Source: DASPWW01 sp963841715 | GTDB lineage: Bacteria; Actinomycetota; Thermoleophilia; Solirubrobacterales; 70-9 | Assembly (NCBI GenBank): GCA_963841715.1 | Contig: CAWJDP010000001.1 | Coordinates: 496,001-560,000, forward strand | Reading direction: 5' to 3' | Length of the DNA stretch: 64,000 nt | Shown: one piece after another, positions 1 to 7,948 of the stretch | How positions within the stretch are numbered: the stretch's first letter is position 1 | Layout of the letters: each line of letters begins with the position of its first letter | Program-made: the position numbers and the translations under genes | Notes under the pieces: generated by a model | What the model saw: the letters and a program-made list of their open reading frames with translations, nothing else | The model's database searches: none | What the model was told of the DNA's origin: nothing

Positions 1-948
1 TTCGCCGACTCACTGATCGCCGAGGCGAAGCGCGACAAGCGCGTCATCGGGATAACCGCGGCGATGGCCGGAGGGACGGGTCTGAACAAGCTCGCGAAGG
101 AGTGTCCGGAGCAGTACTACGACGTCGGGATCGCGGAGCAGGACGCGGTCCTGTTCGCGTCGGGCCTGGCGATCCAGGGCGCGAAGCCGGTGTGCGCGAT
201 CTACTCGACCTTCCTCCAGCGCGCCTACGACCAGATCGTCCACGACGTCTGCCTGCAGAAGCTGAACGTCGTCTTCGCGATGGACCGCGCAGGGCTCGTC
301 GGAGACGACGGGCCGACGCACCACGGCGCCTTCGACGTCTCCTACCTGCGCCCGCTGCCGAACATCGTCCTGATGGCGCCGCGCGACGAGGCGATGCTCG
401 TTCACCTCGTGCGCACCGCGCTCGCCCACGACGACGGCCCGATCGCGCTCCGCTATCCGCGCGGCGCCGGGGCCGGTGTGCCGCTCCCCGACCGTGCGCG
501 GGAGGTCGAGATCGGCAAGGGCGAGGTGCTGCACCGCGGCGAGCGCGTGGCGCTGCTCGGCTACGGCTACGGGGTCCAGGTCGCCAACGACGCGGCCGAG
601 ATCCTCGCCGACCACGGCCTCGACCCGACGGTGGCCGACGGGGTGTTCGCGAAGCCGCTCGACACCGAGCTCGTCGAGCGCCTCGCCACCGAGCACGAGC
701 TCCTCGTCACGGTCGAGGACAACGTCCTTCCCGGCGGGTTCGGCTCCGCGGTGCTCGAACAGCTCGAGGACGCGTTCGCGGACCGCGACGGGGGCCGCGC
801 CCGGGTGCTGCGGATCGGGCTGCCCGACCGCTACGTCGCGCACGGGAAGCCGGCGCTGCTCCACGACGAGGTCGGGCTGACGGGCGGGGCGGTCGCGGAG
901 CGTGTGACGACGGCGCTGCGCTCGGCGCAGCCGGTCGCGGGCCTGTAG
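1..948 (+). CDS. dxs: 1-deoxy-D-xylulose-5-phosphate synthase, C-terminal part (truncated by window edge)
   Basis: The reading frame is open from base 1, so the 5' part of the gene lies outside the window; 315 residues remain. The enzyme condenses pyruvate and glyceraldehyde-3-phosphate with thiamine diphosphate to make DXP, the first step of the MEP isoprenoid pathway, in the cytoplasm. Visible are the pyrimidine-binding motif with its catalytic glutamate (YDVGIAEQDAV, about fragment residue 40), the GLVGDDGPTHHG stretch typical of DXS, and the C-terminal transketolase domain with VEDNVLPGGFGSAV. The end is at a normal length for the family. The next gene is convergent and starts its 3' end 10 nt away. 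Confidence 0.95.
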   Translation, partial: FADSLIAEAKRDKRVIGITAAMAGGTGLNKLAKECPEQYYDVGIAEQDAVLFASGLAIQGAKPVCAIYSTFLQRAYDQIVHDVCLQKLNVVFAMDRAGLVGDDGPTHHGAFDVSYLRPLPNIVLMAPRDEAMLVHLVRTALAHDDGPIALRYPRGAGAGVPLPDRAREVEIGKGEVLHRGERVALLGYGYGVQVANDAAEILADHGLDPTVADGVFAKPLDTELVERLATEHELLVTVEDNVLPGGFGSAVLEQLEDAFADRDGGRARVLRIGLPDRYVAHGKPALLHDEVGLTGGAVAERVTTALRSAQPVAGL

Positions 949-958
949 CCCGACCGCG

Positions 959-1678
959 CTAGCCGGTGAGGCCGGCCCGCGGGATCAGCCGCCGCGCTGC
1001 CCCCAGCACGGCGAGCAGCCGCGGCGCGAGCGCGATCGCCGCGATGTCGAAGAGCACGTAGACGCCGGCGATACCGCTCGGCGGGTTGCCGACCGGGAGC
1101 GAGGTGCCGGGGACCACCTCCTGCCAGCGCCAGGCGCCGATCGAGGTCCCGTAGATCTCGAGGAAGGCGACGATCAGGAACACGCCGGCGTACAGGGTCG
1201 GCGCGCGCCCCTTGACGAGCACGAAGATCAGCAGCGCCGCGCACATCGCGCCGAGCAGGTCGGGCCGGCCGAGCAGCACCAACCCGGCGATTCCCCATGC
1301 CGCAACAATCGCGCCGACCCCGATCAGGAAGGGGCGGCTGTGGCGGCGGATGACCTCCGACTGGCTGATCGCGAGGCCGGCGAGGTAGACGAGCCCGTGC
1401 CCGGGGGGGACGAAGCTCGGGAGGTTGTCGAGCCTGTACACGTAGGCGCCGATGATCAGCGAGCCGAGAATCTCGGCGCAGGTCGCGACGATGAGGACCA
1501 GAGCCACCCGTGCCCGTCCCTCGGGGCTGAGCGGTGCGCACGCGATCAGCAGCGCTGCCCACGTCGCGACGCCGATCACGAACTGTTCGGGCATCGCGAC
1601 GAAGTGATCGACGCCGAGGAAGGCGGTGATGATTGCCACCACGGCGCCGGCGAACGGGAGCGGCCTCGTGCGCACCAC
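959..1678 (-). CDS. Polytopic membrane protein, unknown function
   Basis: This is a 239-residue protein that I do not recognise by name. It is almost entirely hydrophobic, with about seven to eight predicted membrane segments separated by short loops, beginning with PFAGAVVAIITAFLGVDHF. Conserved-looking polar patches lie in loops: YRLDNLPSFVPPGHGLVYLAG in the middle and GTSIGAWRWQEVVPGTSLP near residue 180. These suggest a membrane-embedded enzyme or carrier rather than a simple anchor, but nothing assigns a substrate. It is convergent with dxs and divergent from the secreted protein at 1820. Confidence 0.7.
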   Translation of the reverse strand: MVRTRPLPFAGAVVAIITAFLGVDHFVAMPEQFVIGVATWAALLIACAPLSPEGRARVALVLIVATCAEILGSLIIGAYVYRLDNLPSFVPPGHGLVYLAGLAISQSEVIRRHSRPFLIGVGAIVAAWGIAGLVLLGRPDLLGAMCAALLIFVLVKGRAPTLYAGVFLIVAFLEIYGTSIGAWRWQEVVPGTSLPVGNPPSGIAGVYVLFDIAAIALAPRLLAVLGAARRLIPRAGLTG

Positions 1679-1819
1679 GCCTGGAGTATGCGCGATCGGG
1701 GCGGCGGTGGATCACCCGGCTGTGACCTTGCGTCAACGGGAACCCGCACCGGCCCCCTTCGGGTCGGCTACGGTTTCCGCGCAAGCAGCAATCTCGCCCA
1801 AACAGGCAGGAGAGAAAAC

Positions 1820-2977
1820 GTGAACCTCGCCACACCCGTTCGTCTGCCCCTACGTGCGTCGGTGTTCGCGCTCAGCGGCCTCGTCGTGCTCGCCGTGACG
1901 CTAGCGCTCACGCGCAGCGCGCTTGCCGGCACCGATCCGGTCAAGGGCGGGAAGACCACGCTCGACCTCAAGCTCAAGCACGTCAAGGTCAAGGCGAGGG
2001 GCGGCGCGAGCAAGGACGGAAGCGCGATCACGCTCCCGACGGCGAGCGGGAATTTCGACCCGGTCAGCGGGTCCGGGAAGCTCGTCCAGGGCGGGACCCT
2101 GAAGTTCAAGTACAAGGGCCACAAGGCGAGGATGTCCAAGATCTCGTCCACGTTCGGCTCGAAGGGGAAGATCGACGCGAAGGTCGGCAAGGCAACGTTC
2201 AACGGCCTCGCGAAGCTCTCCGGCGGCAGCGTCGGGCGCGACGACTTCGGCGGCAAGGTGACCGATGCGAAGGCGAAGCTGACGAAGTCCGGCGCCAAGG
2301 CGCTGTTCGGCAAGAAGGGCGCGAAGAAGGCGAAGGGCACCTTCGCCTCGGTGTCCACCACCACTGTCCCGAGGGCCGTCGAGGTTCAGCCGGGCGGCAC
2401 CGTCGTGCTCGCGCCCGACAACGGCGAGACGACGAAGTTCGCGCTCAAGGGCGTCAATCCGGCACTCGGCGTGTCGGCGGTCGATCCGGCGACGATGCAG
2501 GTTGGGCCTCCGATCTCGTTCACCTTCCCGATCACGGGCGGAAGCCTCGGCCTCGACTTCAACGACGGCCGCGTCCAGAGCAAGGGCGGGTTGAAGCTGA
2601 CGAAGACCGAGCCGGTGATCCCACCCAGCAGCGAGTGCGAGTCCAGCTTTCCGGTCGGCGTGTTCGTGAACCAGTTCGACCTCGCGCCCGACTTCACGCA
2701 GCATGAGCTCCTGGCCAGCGTCCAGACCCAGAACGGGACGTTGGTCTCGGCCGGTGCCGCGGGCACGCTCGACCTCTCGGATGCGACGACGACGATCGAC
2801 CACGCGACGCGTCAGTTCACGATGACGGGCGCGAAGGTGAAGCTGCTCGGCTTCGCCGCGGCGCTGCTCAACGATCAGGTCTTCGGCCCGTCGTCGAAGG
2901 GGTGCGGCCCGGCGAGCTCCGACTTCGCCGCCGGCGACGTCCTCGGCACGCTGAGCATGAGCGGCACGCTGCGCTAG
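1820..2977 (+). CDS. Secreted beta-rich protein, unknown function
   Basis: A 385-residue exported protein. The GTG at 1820 is preceded by a good ribosome site (AGGAGAG, 8-9 nt upstream) and opens a classic signal peptide ending in ALTRSALA. The mature part looks like two related halves of alternating hydrophobic and charged strands. The first (about residues 35-180) is very lysine- and glycine-rich with repeated short GKATF/GKLVQ-type strands. The second (about 185-385) contains two cysteines (SECES and KGCGP) that could pair. The layout resembles HtaA-like or other surface beta domains, but I cannot assign a family. The open frame continues far upstream without a supported start. Confidence 0.75.
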   Translation: MNLATPVRLPLRASVFALSGLVVLAVTLALTRSALAGTDPVKGGKTTLDLKLKHVKVKARGGASKDGSAITLPTASGNFDPVSGSGKLVQGGTLKFKYKGHKARMSKISSTFGSKGKIDAKVGKATFNGLAKLSGGSVGRDDFGGKVTDAKAKLTKSGAKALFGKKGAKKAKGTFASVSTTTVPRAVEVQPGGTVVLAPDNGETTKFALKGVNPALGVSAVDPATMQVGPPISFTFPITGGSLGLDFNDGRVQSKGGLKLTKTEPVIPPSSECESSFPVGVFVNQFDLAPDFTQHELLASVQTQNGTLVSAGAAGTLDLSDATTTIDHATRQFTMTGAKVKLLGFAAALLNDQVFGPSSKGCGPASSDFAAGDVLGTLSMSGTLR

Positions 2978-3068
2978 CCGCGGTCGATTCCCTCGAGGCC
3001 GCCGACCAGGCAGGCAACACCTCGGCGCCGATGGCGAAGCGGTAGCGAGCGGCTAGCCTCGGAGGCCC

Positions 3069-4451
3069 ATGGTCTTCAGGCAGATCACACACGACGACCT
3101 CGGCTGTGCCTCGTACCTGATCGGCGACGAGGAGGCCGGGGTTGCGGCGGTCGTCGATCCCAAGCTGGACATCGACGAGTACCTGAGCCTCGCCCGCTAC
3201 CTCGGCGTGAAGATCGAGCACGTGCTCGAGACCCACAACCACGCCGACCACGTGTCCGGACACGGGCGGCTCGCCGCGGCGACCGGGGCGACGATCCATA
3301 TCCACCGCGACGCGGCGCCCGACTACGAGCATGAGCCGTTCGACGACGGCTGGGAGCTCGAGCTCGGCAATGTCCGCGTCCGCGCGATTCACACGCCCGG
3401 GCACCGACCCGAGCACACGGCGTTCGCGCTCATCGACACGGCGCGCGGCGACGAGCCGTGGGCCGTTCTCAGCGGCGACTCGCTGTTCGTCGGCGACATT
3501 GCCCGCCCCGACCTCGCGATCGACAAGCAGGACGGCGCCCGGGACATCTTTCGCTCTCTGCACGACAAGCTGCTGACGCTCGCGCCGGAGACCGAGGTCT
3601 GGCCAGCGCACGTCGGCGGCTCGCTCTGCGGCGGGCCCGGGATGGACCTCAAGGTCGCCTCGACGATCGGCTACGAGCGTGCCCACAACTCGATGCTTGC
3701 GATCGAGGACGAGGACGCGTTCGTCGAGCAGGCGACGGCGAACCTGCCGCCGCAGCCGCCGAACTTCAAGGCGATCGTCGCGGCGAACAGGGGACCGCTG
3801 CACGTCGAGGACGTCGACGCCCACCCGATGGCACCGATCCAGGTCGAGGCGAAGCGTGCGGGTGGGGCGCTGATCGTCGACGTGCGCACGCCGACGCAGT
3901 TCGACGAGGCTCACATCCCAGGCTCGGTCAGCATCACGATGCTCCAGTCCGGGTTCGGCAGCCGGCTCGCGTGGATAGCCGACGCGGGCGTCGAGACCGT
4001 CATCGTGGGGCGCGACGACGACGACGGGCGGCTCGCCACCGAGCTCGCGGCATCGATCGGCGTCCGCAACGTCGCCGGCTACCTCGCCGGCGGAATGACG
4101 AGCTGGCGCGAGGAGCAGCGGCCGACCTCGGGCATCGAGCGGCTCGACGTCGCCGGGCTGCACGAGCGCTCCGAGAGCGACCCCGAGCTCCAGATCCTCG
4201 ACGTCCGCGAGCGGACGGAGTGGGAGAGCGAGCACATCCCGGGCTCGGTCCACCGGCCCTACCACGACCTCGACCGAATCCCCGACGAGCTCGATCCCGA
4301 CCGGCCGATCGCGGCGATCTGCGCGTCCGGGAGTCGCAGCGGCGTCGCCGCGAGTCTGCTGCAGCGGCTGGGCGCAAGCGACGTGCTCCATGTGACGCCG
4401 GACGGCGTCGGGACGTGGGGCCGCGCCGGCTACCCGATCGACGAAGGCTAG
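3069..4451 (+). CDS. MBL-fold metallo-hydrolase fused to two rhodanese domains
   Basis: A 460-residue cytoplasmic protein. Residues 1-245 are a metallo-beta-lactamase-fold hydrolase with the metal-binding motif THNHADH at 55-61, a further ligand histidine in HTPGHRPEH, and GDSLFVGDIARPD, as in persulfide dioxygenase/glyoxalase II relatives. Two rhodanese domains follow (about 255-345 and 355-455). The second keeps the sulfur-carrying cysteine loop (ICASGSRSG). The first has VGRDDDDGR where the loop should be and has no cysteine, so it is probably inactive. The likely role is sulfane-sulfur or persulfide handling. A TAGCCT box lies 9 nt before the ATG. It is convergent with the CFA synthase 12 nt downstream. 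Confidence 0.88.
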   Translation: MVFRQITHDDLGCASYLIGDEEAGVAAVVDPKLDIDEYLSLARYLGVKIEHVLETHNHADHVSGHGRLAAATGATIHIHRDAAPDYEHEPFDDGWELELGNVRVRAIHTPGHRPEHTAFALIDTARGDEPWAVLSGDSLFVGDIARPDLAIDKQDGARDIFRSLHDKLLTLAPETEVWPAHVGGSLCGGPGMDLKVASTIGYERAHNSMLAIEDEDAFVEQATANLPPQPPNFKAIVAANRGPLHVEDVDAHPMAPIQVEAKRAGGALIVDVRTPTQFDEAHIPGSVSITMLQSGFGSRLAWIADAGVETVIVGRDDDDGRLATELAASIGVRNVAGYLAGGMTSWREEQRPTSGIERLDVAGLHERSESDPELQILDVRERTEWESEHIPGSVHRPYHDLDRIPDELDPDRPIAAICASGSRSGVAASLLQRLGASDVLHVTPDGVGTWGRAGYPIDEG

Positions 4452-4463
4452 GCCCCGCCGCCC

Positions 4464-5768
4464 TCAGGCGGAGCCGGCGGGGACCCGGCGCCGCGCAGCC
4501 GAGTGCTGACGATCCGTTGGGGCGACCGCGGCCGGCTCGGCGAGTGGGCGCGAGCACAGCAGCTGGTAGACGGCGGTCGTGCCGGTCTCGAAGCCGTTTC
4601 GCGCCGCGCGCAGGTAGAGGCGCCAGACCCGCAGTCGCTCGGCTCCGGCAAGTCGCTCCGCCTCCTCGAGGTTTTCCTCGAGCCTGCTTGTCCAGTGACG
4701 AAGCGTCTCGGCGTAGTCCATGTGCAGGTTCTCGAGGTGAAGCGTCTCGAACCCCGCGCGCTCGAATGCCTGCAGCATCCGCGACGGGTTCAGCAGCTCG
4801 CCGTCGGGAAACACGTAGCGCAGCGAGAACTCGCCCCCAACATGGCCGCCGTCCTCAGAAGGCGGGACGCGGGCGATGCCGTGGTTGAGCACCTTGCCGT
4901 CCGGCCTCAGGACGTGGGCAATGTCGCGCGCGTACTCGTCGATGTTCGTCAGCCCGACGTGCTCGACCATCCCAATGCTCGCGACCGCGTCGAAGCTGTC
5001 GGCGCCGAGCTCGCGGTAATCCTGGACCCGAATCTCGACCTGGTCGCCGACCCCTGCCTCGCGGGCTCGCTCGTTGGCGAGCTCGGCCTGGGGAGGGGAG
5101 AGCGTGATCCCGAGCGCCTCGACGCCGTGCTCGCGGGCGGCGTGGATCGCGAGGCTTCCCCAGCCGCAGCCGATGTCGAGCATCCTCTGGCCCGGCTCGA
5201 GCTCGAGCTTCTGGCAGATCAGCTCGAGCTTCGCGCGCTGGGCGTCCTCGAGGCTCTCGGTGCCCTCCTCGAACAGCGCGCAGCTGTAGGTCATCGAGTC
5301 GTCGAGGAAGAGCGCGAAGAACTCGTTCGAGACGTCGTAGTGGTGGCGCACCGCCTCGGAGTCGCGGTCCTTGGTGTGCGATGCCTTGCCGCTTCCGCGG
5401 GGCTTGAGCTCGGCGGCCGGCGGGGAAGGGGGACGGTGGACGCCGGCGGCGCGAAGCGCCGCGATGAGGATCCGGGCGCGGTCCGCCGCGGCGATCGGCG
5501 GCGCCTGCCAGCGGCCGAGCAGGGAGATCACCCCGTCGAGGTCGTCGACGTCGGCATCGCCGAGCACGTATGCGCGTCCGAGACCGAGCTCGCCCGGCGC
5601 GCGCAGGATCTGATGGATCGCGCGCGGCGACTTGAACGTGATCGTCGGGCCGGCGCCATTCGAGGGCGGAACCTCGCCGCCGTCCCAGAAGCGGATCGCG
5701 AACGGCCGATCCGAAATCGCATTCTCGATCGCGCTGCAGAGGGCCTCTGTCGACGCCATCTGCGTCAC
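4464..5768 (-). CDS. Cyclopropane-fatty-acyl-phospholipid synthase family methyltransferase
   Basis: A 434-residue SAM-dependent enzyme of the CFA synthase family, which transfers a methylene or methyl group to unsaturated acyl chains of membrane phospholipids. The N-terminal lipid-binding domain (about 1-130) is followed by the conserved RHHYDVSN motif (141-148), the SAM site LDIGCGWGS (197-205) and the catalytic-region GMVEHVG. Both ends match the family. The C-terminal 20 residues are Ala/Arg/Pro-rich and outside the conserved core. The exact modification (cyclopropanation, methyl branching or 10-methyl) cannot be told from sequence alone. Confidence 0.9.
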   Translation of the reverse strand: MTQMASTEALCSAIENAISDRPFAIRFWDGGEVPPSNGAGPTITFKSPRAIHQILRAPGELGLGRAYVLGDADVDDLDGVISLLGRWQAPPIAAADRARILIAALRAAGVHRPPSPPAAELKPRGSGKASHTKDRDSEAVRHHYDVSNEFFALFLDDSMTYSCALFEEGTESLEDAQRAKLELICQKLELEPGQRMLDIGCGWGSLAIHAAREHGVEALGITLSPPQAELANERAREAGVGDQVEIRVQDYRELGADSFDAVASIGMVEHVGLTNIDEYARDIAHVLRPDGKVLNHGIARVPPSEDGGHVGGEFSLRYVFPDGELLNPSRMLQAFERAGFETLHLENLHMDYAETLRHWTSRLEENLEEAERLAGAERLRVWRLYLRAARNGFETGTTAVYQLLCSRPLAEPAAVAPTDRQHSAARRRVPAGSA

Positions 5769-5876
5769 CTTACCCGCTGGGACGCCGAGCCGGCCTCGAC
5801 CGGGCTGCAGGTGGCGGCCTCGCGCTCGCGCGCGGTACTAACGTGGCTGCGTGAGCGAATCCAGGAGGACGAACGC

Positions 5877-6161
5877 ATGCATGCACGTGTCGTCAGGTTC
5901 AGCGACGTGAAGGCCGAGCGGATCGCGGAGATCATTGCCAGGGTCGAGTCGGAGGGTGCCCCGCCCGGGGTCGACGCGACCGGACTCGAGCTCTTCTTCG
6001 ACGAGGCGCAGGGAACCGCGGTCTTCGTGGGGTACTTCGAGACGGTCGAGAAGATGCGAGACGCGAGTGCGGTCTTCGAGCAGATGGACTCGTCTCAGAC
6101 CCCCGGTACGCGGGCATCCGTCGACGCCTGCGAGGTCAGGCTGCAACGCTCGCTGTCCTGA
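5877..6161 (+). CDS. Small dimeric alpha/beta-barrel-like protein
   Basis: A 94-residue soluble protein. The ATG at 5877 is set by a strong AGGAGG at 5863-5868. The pattern (beta strand MHARVVRF, helix with AERIAEIIARVESE, strand LELFFDEAQGTAVFVGYF, helix starting ETVEKMRDASAVFEQM, strand ASVDACEVRL) is that of ferredoxin-like dimeric alpha/beta-barrel proteins (ABM/DUF families). No catalytic residue pattern is visible. The function is unknown. Confidence 0.7.
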   Translation: MHARVVRFSDVKAERIAEIIARVESEGAPPGVDATGLELFFDEAQGTAVFVGYFETVEKMRDASAVFEQMDSSQTPGTRASVDACEVRLQRSLS

Positions 6162-6194
6162 TCCTGAGGGTCCGGGCGGGGATCAAGCGAAGCG

Positions 6195-6254
6195 CAAAAG
6201 AGAGAGCGCCCCGTGGGGACGGGGCGCTCTCAGGGGTACTACGGGGAGGAGAGA
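6195..6254 (+). repeat. 60-bp direct repeat, copy 1 (perfect 13-bp hairpin plus GGGGAGGAG tail)
   Basis: It matches 9281-9340 at 59 of 60 positions, in the same orientation. It contains a perfect 13-bp stem (6202-6214 with 6219-6231, arm GAGAGCGCCCCGT) closed by a GGGG loop, then AGGGGTACTAC and a purine-rich GGGGAGGAGAGA that resembles a ribosome-binding site. There is no T-run after the stem, so it is not a standard intrinsic terminator. Confidence 0.85.
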
Positions 6255-6488
6255 ACCGCCGCCCGCCGCTTGGCTATGCGGAATTCGCTTGTCCATGCGA
6301 AACTCGGACCCGCACCGACCCGTATGGACCCGTGGATCCGGTGTCTGACTGGCGCACCGACTGGCGCACGGAAGCCGCCGCGACTGCCCGGCGAGAAGCT
6401 GGCACGTTGCGAGATTCATATGACGATGGACGTGCGGGGGGCCAGGCGTTCCGTAGGCGCTGCCTGCTCCCATGTGGACGACGAGGCG

Positions 6489-6494
6489 TACTGT
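6489..6494 (+). promoter_or_regulatory. Leaderless-type -10 box (TACTGT) of the amidase gene
   Basis: TACTGT lies exactly 6 nt before the GTG at 6501. This matches the TANNNT-plus-6-to-8 spacing seen at eleven other genes here and supports that start. Confidence 0.4.
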
Positions 6495-6500
6495 TCGGGC

Positions 6501-7310
6501 GTGCGGCGCCGCCTGAAAGTCCTTGCCGTTGGCTTGCCGTTGCTCCTTGGCGCGGGGGCCGGCGTCTTTGCCATCAGCCGAGGAGGCTCGCCGCACGACT
6601 CGAACAGCCTCGCTCTCGCGAGGCTAAGAGAGCGAAACGCCGCACGGCAGGCCGAGATCGCGAGGAAGAGGCGCGAGCTGGCCGCGCAGCGGGCGCAGGC
6701 CGCTCGCAAGCTGAAGCGGCCGAGCTCGGCAACGGTCCGGAGGCCGCGCATCGTCCAGCGACCGATCCCGTTCTCGGCGAAGCGAAAGCAGGAGATGGTC
6801 GCATATGCGCAGCGCCACTACGGGATCGACACCTATCGGCTCCGCGATCCGAAGGTGATCGTCGAGCACTACACGGCGACGCCGGACGCGCAGTCCGCGA
6901 TCAACACGTTCTCCCAGGACGTCCCCGATCCCGAGCTGCACGAGCTGCCCGGCACGTGCGCGCACTTCGTGATCGACACCGACGGCACGATCTACCAGCT
7001 CGTCCCGCTGGGAATCATGTGCCGGCACACGGTCGGCCTCAACTACACCGCGATCGGGATCGAGCACGCCGGGAACTCGGACCAGGAGGTCCTCTCGAAC
7101 GCCGCGCAGATGCGCTCCTCGCTTGCGCTGACGCACTGGCTGCGGTGTCGATACGGGATTCCGATCGCCGACGTGATTGGTCACAACGAGAGCCTCAGCT
7201 CGCCGTACCACCGCGAGAACGTTCCGAGTCTGCGCAATCAGACCCACGGCGACTGGGTCAAGGCCGACATGGACGTCTATCGCTCCCGGCTTCAGCGCCT
7301 GTCTTGCTAA
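6501..7310 (+). CDS. Secreted PGRP/AmiE-type N-acetylmuramoyl-L-alanine amidase
   Basis: A 269-residue exported protein with an N-terminal signal/anchor (hydrophobic stretch VLAVGLPLLLGAGAGVFAIS). A long basic helical linker rich in Arg, Ala and Lys follows (about 40-85), then an Amidase_2/PGRP domain. That domain shows VIVEHYTAT (first zinc histidine), a conserved FVIDTDGTIYQLV core, AIGIEHAG and VIGHNES, and ends with QTHGDW. The family hydrolyses the amide bond between muramic acid and L-alanine in peptidoglycan. The start is chosen from the TACTGT box and the signal peptide. It is first of three envelope genes bracketed by 60-bp repeats. Composition is less GC-biased than the core genes. 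Confidence 0.85.
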   Translation: MRRRLKVLAVGLPLLLGAGAGVFAISRGGSPHDSNSLALARLRERNAARQAEIARKRRELAAQRAQAARKLKRPSSATVRRPRIVQRPIPFSAKRKQEMVAYAQRHYGIDTYRLRDPKVIVEHYTATPDAQSAINTFSQDVPDPELHELPGTCAHFVIDTDGTIYQLVPLGIMCRHTVGLNYTAIGIEHAGNSDQEVLSNAAQMRSSLALTHWLRCRYGIPIADVIGHNESLSSPYHRENVPSLRNQTHGDWVKADMDVYRSRLQRLSC

Positions 7311-7360
7311 CTCTCGGTTCGTGACAGCTGCCGCGAGCTTCGGCTAGGATCCGAGTTGCA

Positions 7361-7831
7361 GTGAAGATGTGGAAAGCGTTCGTGGGGTTCGTCGGTGCGC
7401 TCGTCATGCTGGCCGCTTTCGCCGGCTGTGGCGGGAACAACCAGGCGGAGTTGAGTAGCGCGTCGACGCAGGGAGCGCAGGCTGCGCGCCAGCAGGCCAA
7501 GCTCAAGGAGCTCCAGCGCGAAGTCAACCAGCAGAAGCAGGCAGGGAACGCAAGCGGTGCGACCGCATCGGGTGGGGACGCCACGAGCTCCGGAGGCGGG
7601 TCTGGCGGCGTTTCGGGCGCAAAGTCCTGTGGCGGAGGGCTCTATGCGGGGCCCAATACCTCGTGCCCGTTCGCCCAGAACGTTCGCTCTGCCTACTTCA
7701 AGAGCGGCGGTGGAAGCGTGACGGTGAACGCGTTCAGCCCAACCACCGGTCGCAGCTACTCGATGTCGTGCAGCGGAAGCAGCCCCACGGCGTGCACCGG
7801 CGGGAACAGCGCCTCGGTCTACTTCTTCTAA
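7361..7831 (+). CDS. Putative lipoprotein with coiled coil and small C-terminal disulfide domain
   Basis: A 156-residue protein (GTG 7361; ATG at 7367 is equally possible) with a lipoprotein signal ending in the lipobox AAFAGC. The mature part begins with a Gln-rich helical segment (QAARQQAKLKELQREVNQQ) predicted to form a coiled coil. A Gly/Ser-rich linker follows, then a compact C-terminal domain of about 65 residues with four cysteines (SCGGG, TSCPFA, MSCSG, ACTGG) ending in an aromatic tail. I have met this last module as a recurrent secreted domain in actinobacteria, but it has no assigned function. It sits between the amidase and the beta-lactamase-like gene, suggesting a cell-envelope role. 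Confidence 0.75.
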   Translation: MKMWKAFVGFVGALVMLAAFAGCGGNNQAELSSASTQGAQAARQQAKLKELQREVNQQKQAGNASGATASGGDATSSGGGSGGVSGAKSCGGGLYAGPNTSCPFAQNVRSAYFKSGGGSVTVNAFSPTTGRSYSMSCSGSSPTACTGGNSASVYFF

Positions 7832-7948
7832 GCGGTCGCCACGCCGACCACGAGTGTCCGCTCGGTGCGAGGCGGGTTGGGGTGAACCCAAATCAAGGCT
7901 GAGCCGACACGTCGTTGACCCTCTGATCCCCGCGTCAGCAAGAACAAG

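Larger units (their letters stand above)
6162..6500. other. 339-nt intergenic region holding the first copy of a 60-bp repeat
   Basis: No supported gene lies here. The stretch carries the 60-bp repeat at 6195-6254 and then about 245 nt of less GC-biased sequence leading to a TACTGT promoter-like box just before the amidase start at 6501. An open frame runs through from 6213, but its translation before 6501 does not look like protein and has no signal or domain. Confidence 0.6.

Noticed and set aside
10..864. Long open frames antisense or out of frame to dxs, recN, dnaG, secDF, recJ, rel and others
   Set aside because: At this GC content stop codons are rare in all frames. The translations are Arg/Ala/Pro or Ser/Arg-rich, lack domains, and lie over genes with unmistakable families.
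6420..6500. An upstream ATG (6420 or 6426) as the start of the amidase
   Set aside because: It would add about 27 residues before the signal peptide, without a ribosome site; the TACTGT box 6 nt before the GTG at 6501 fits the pattern at other genes.
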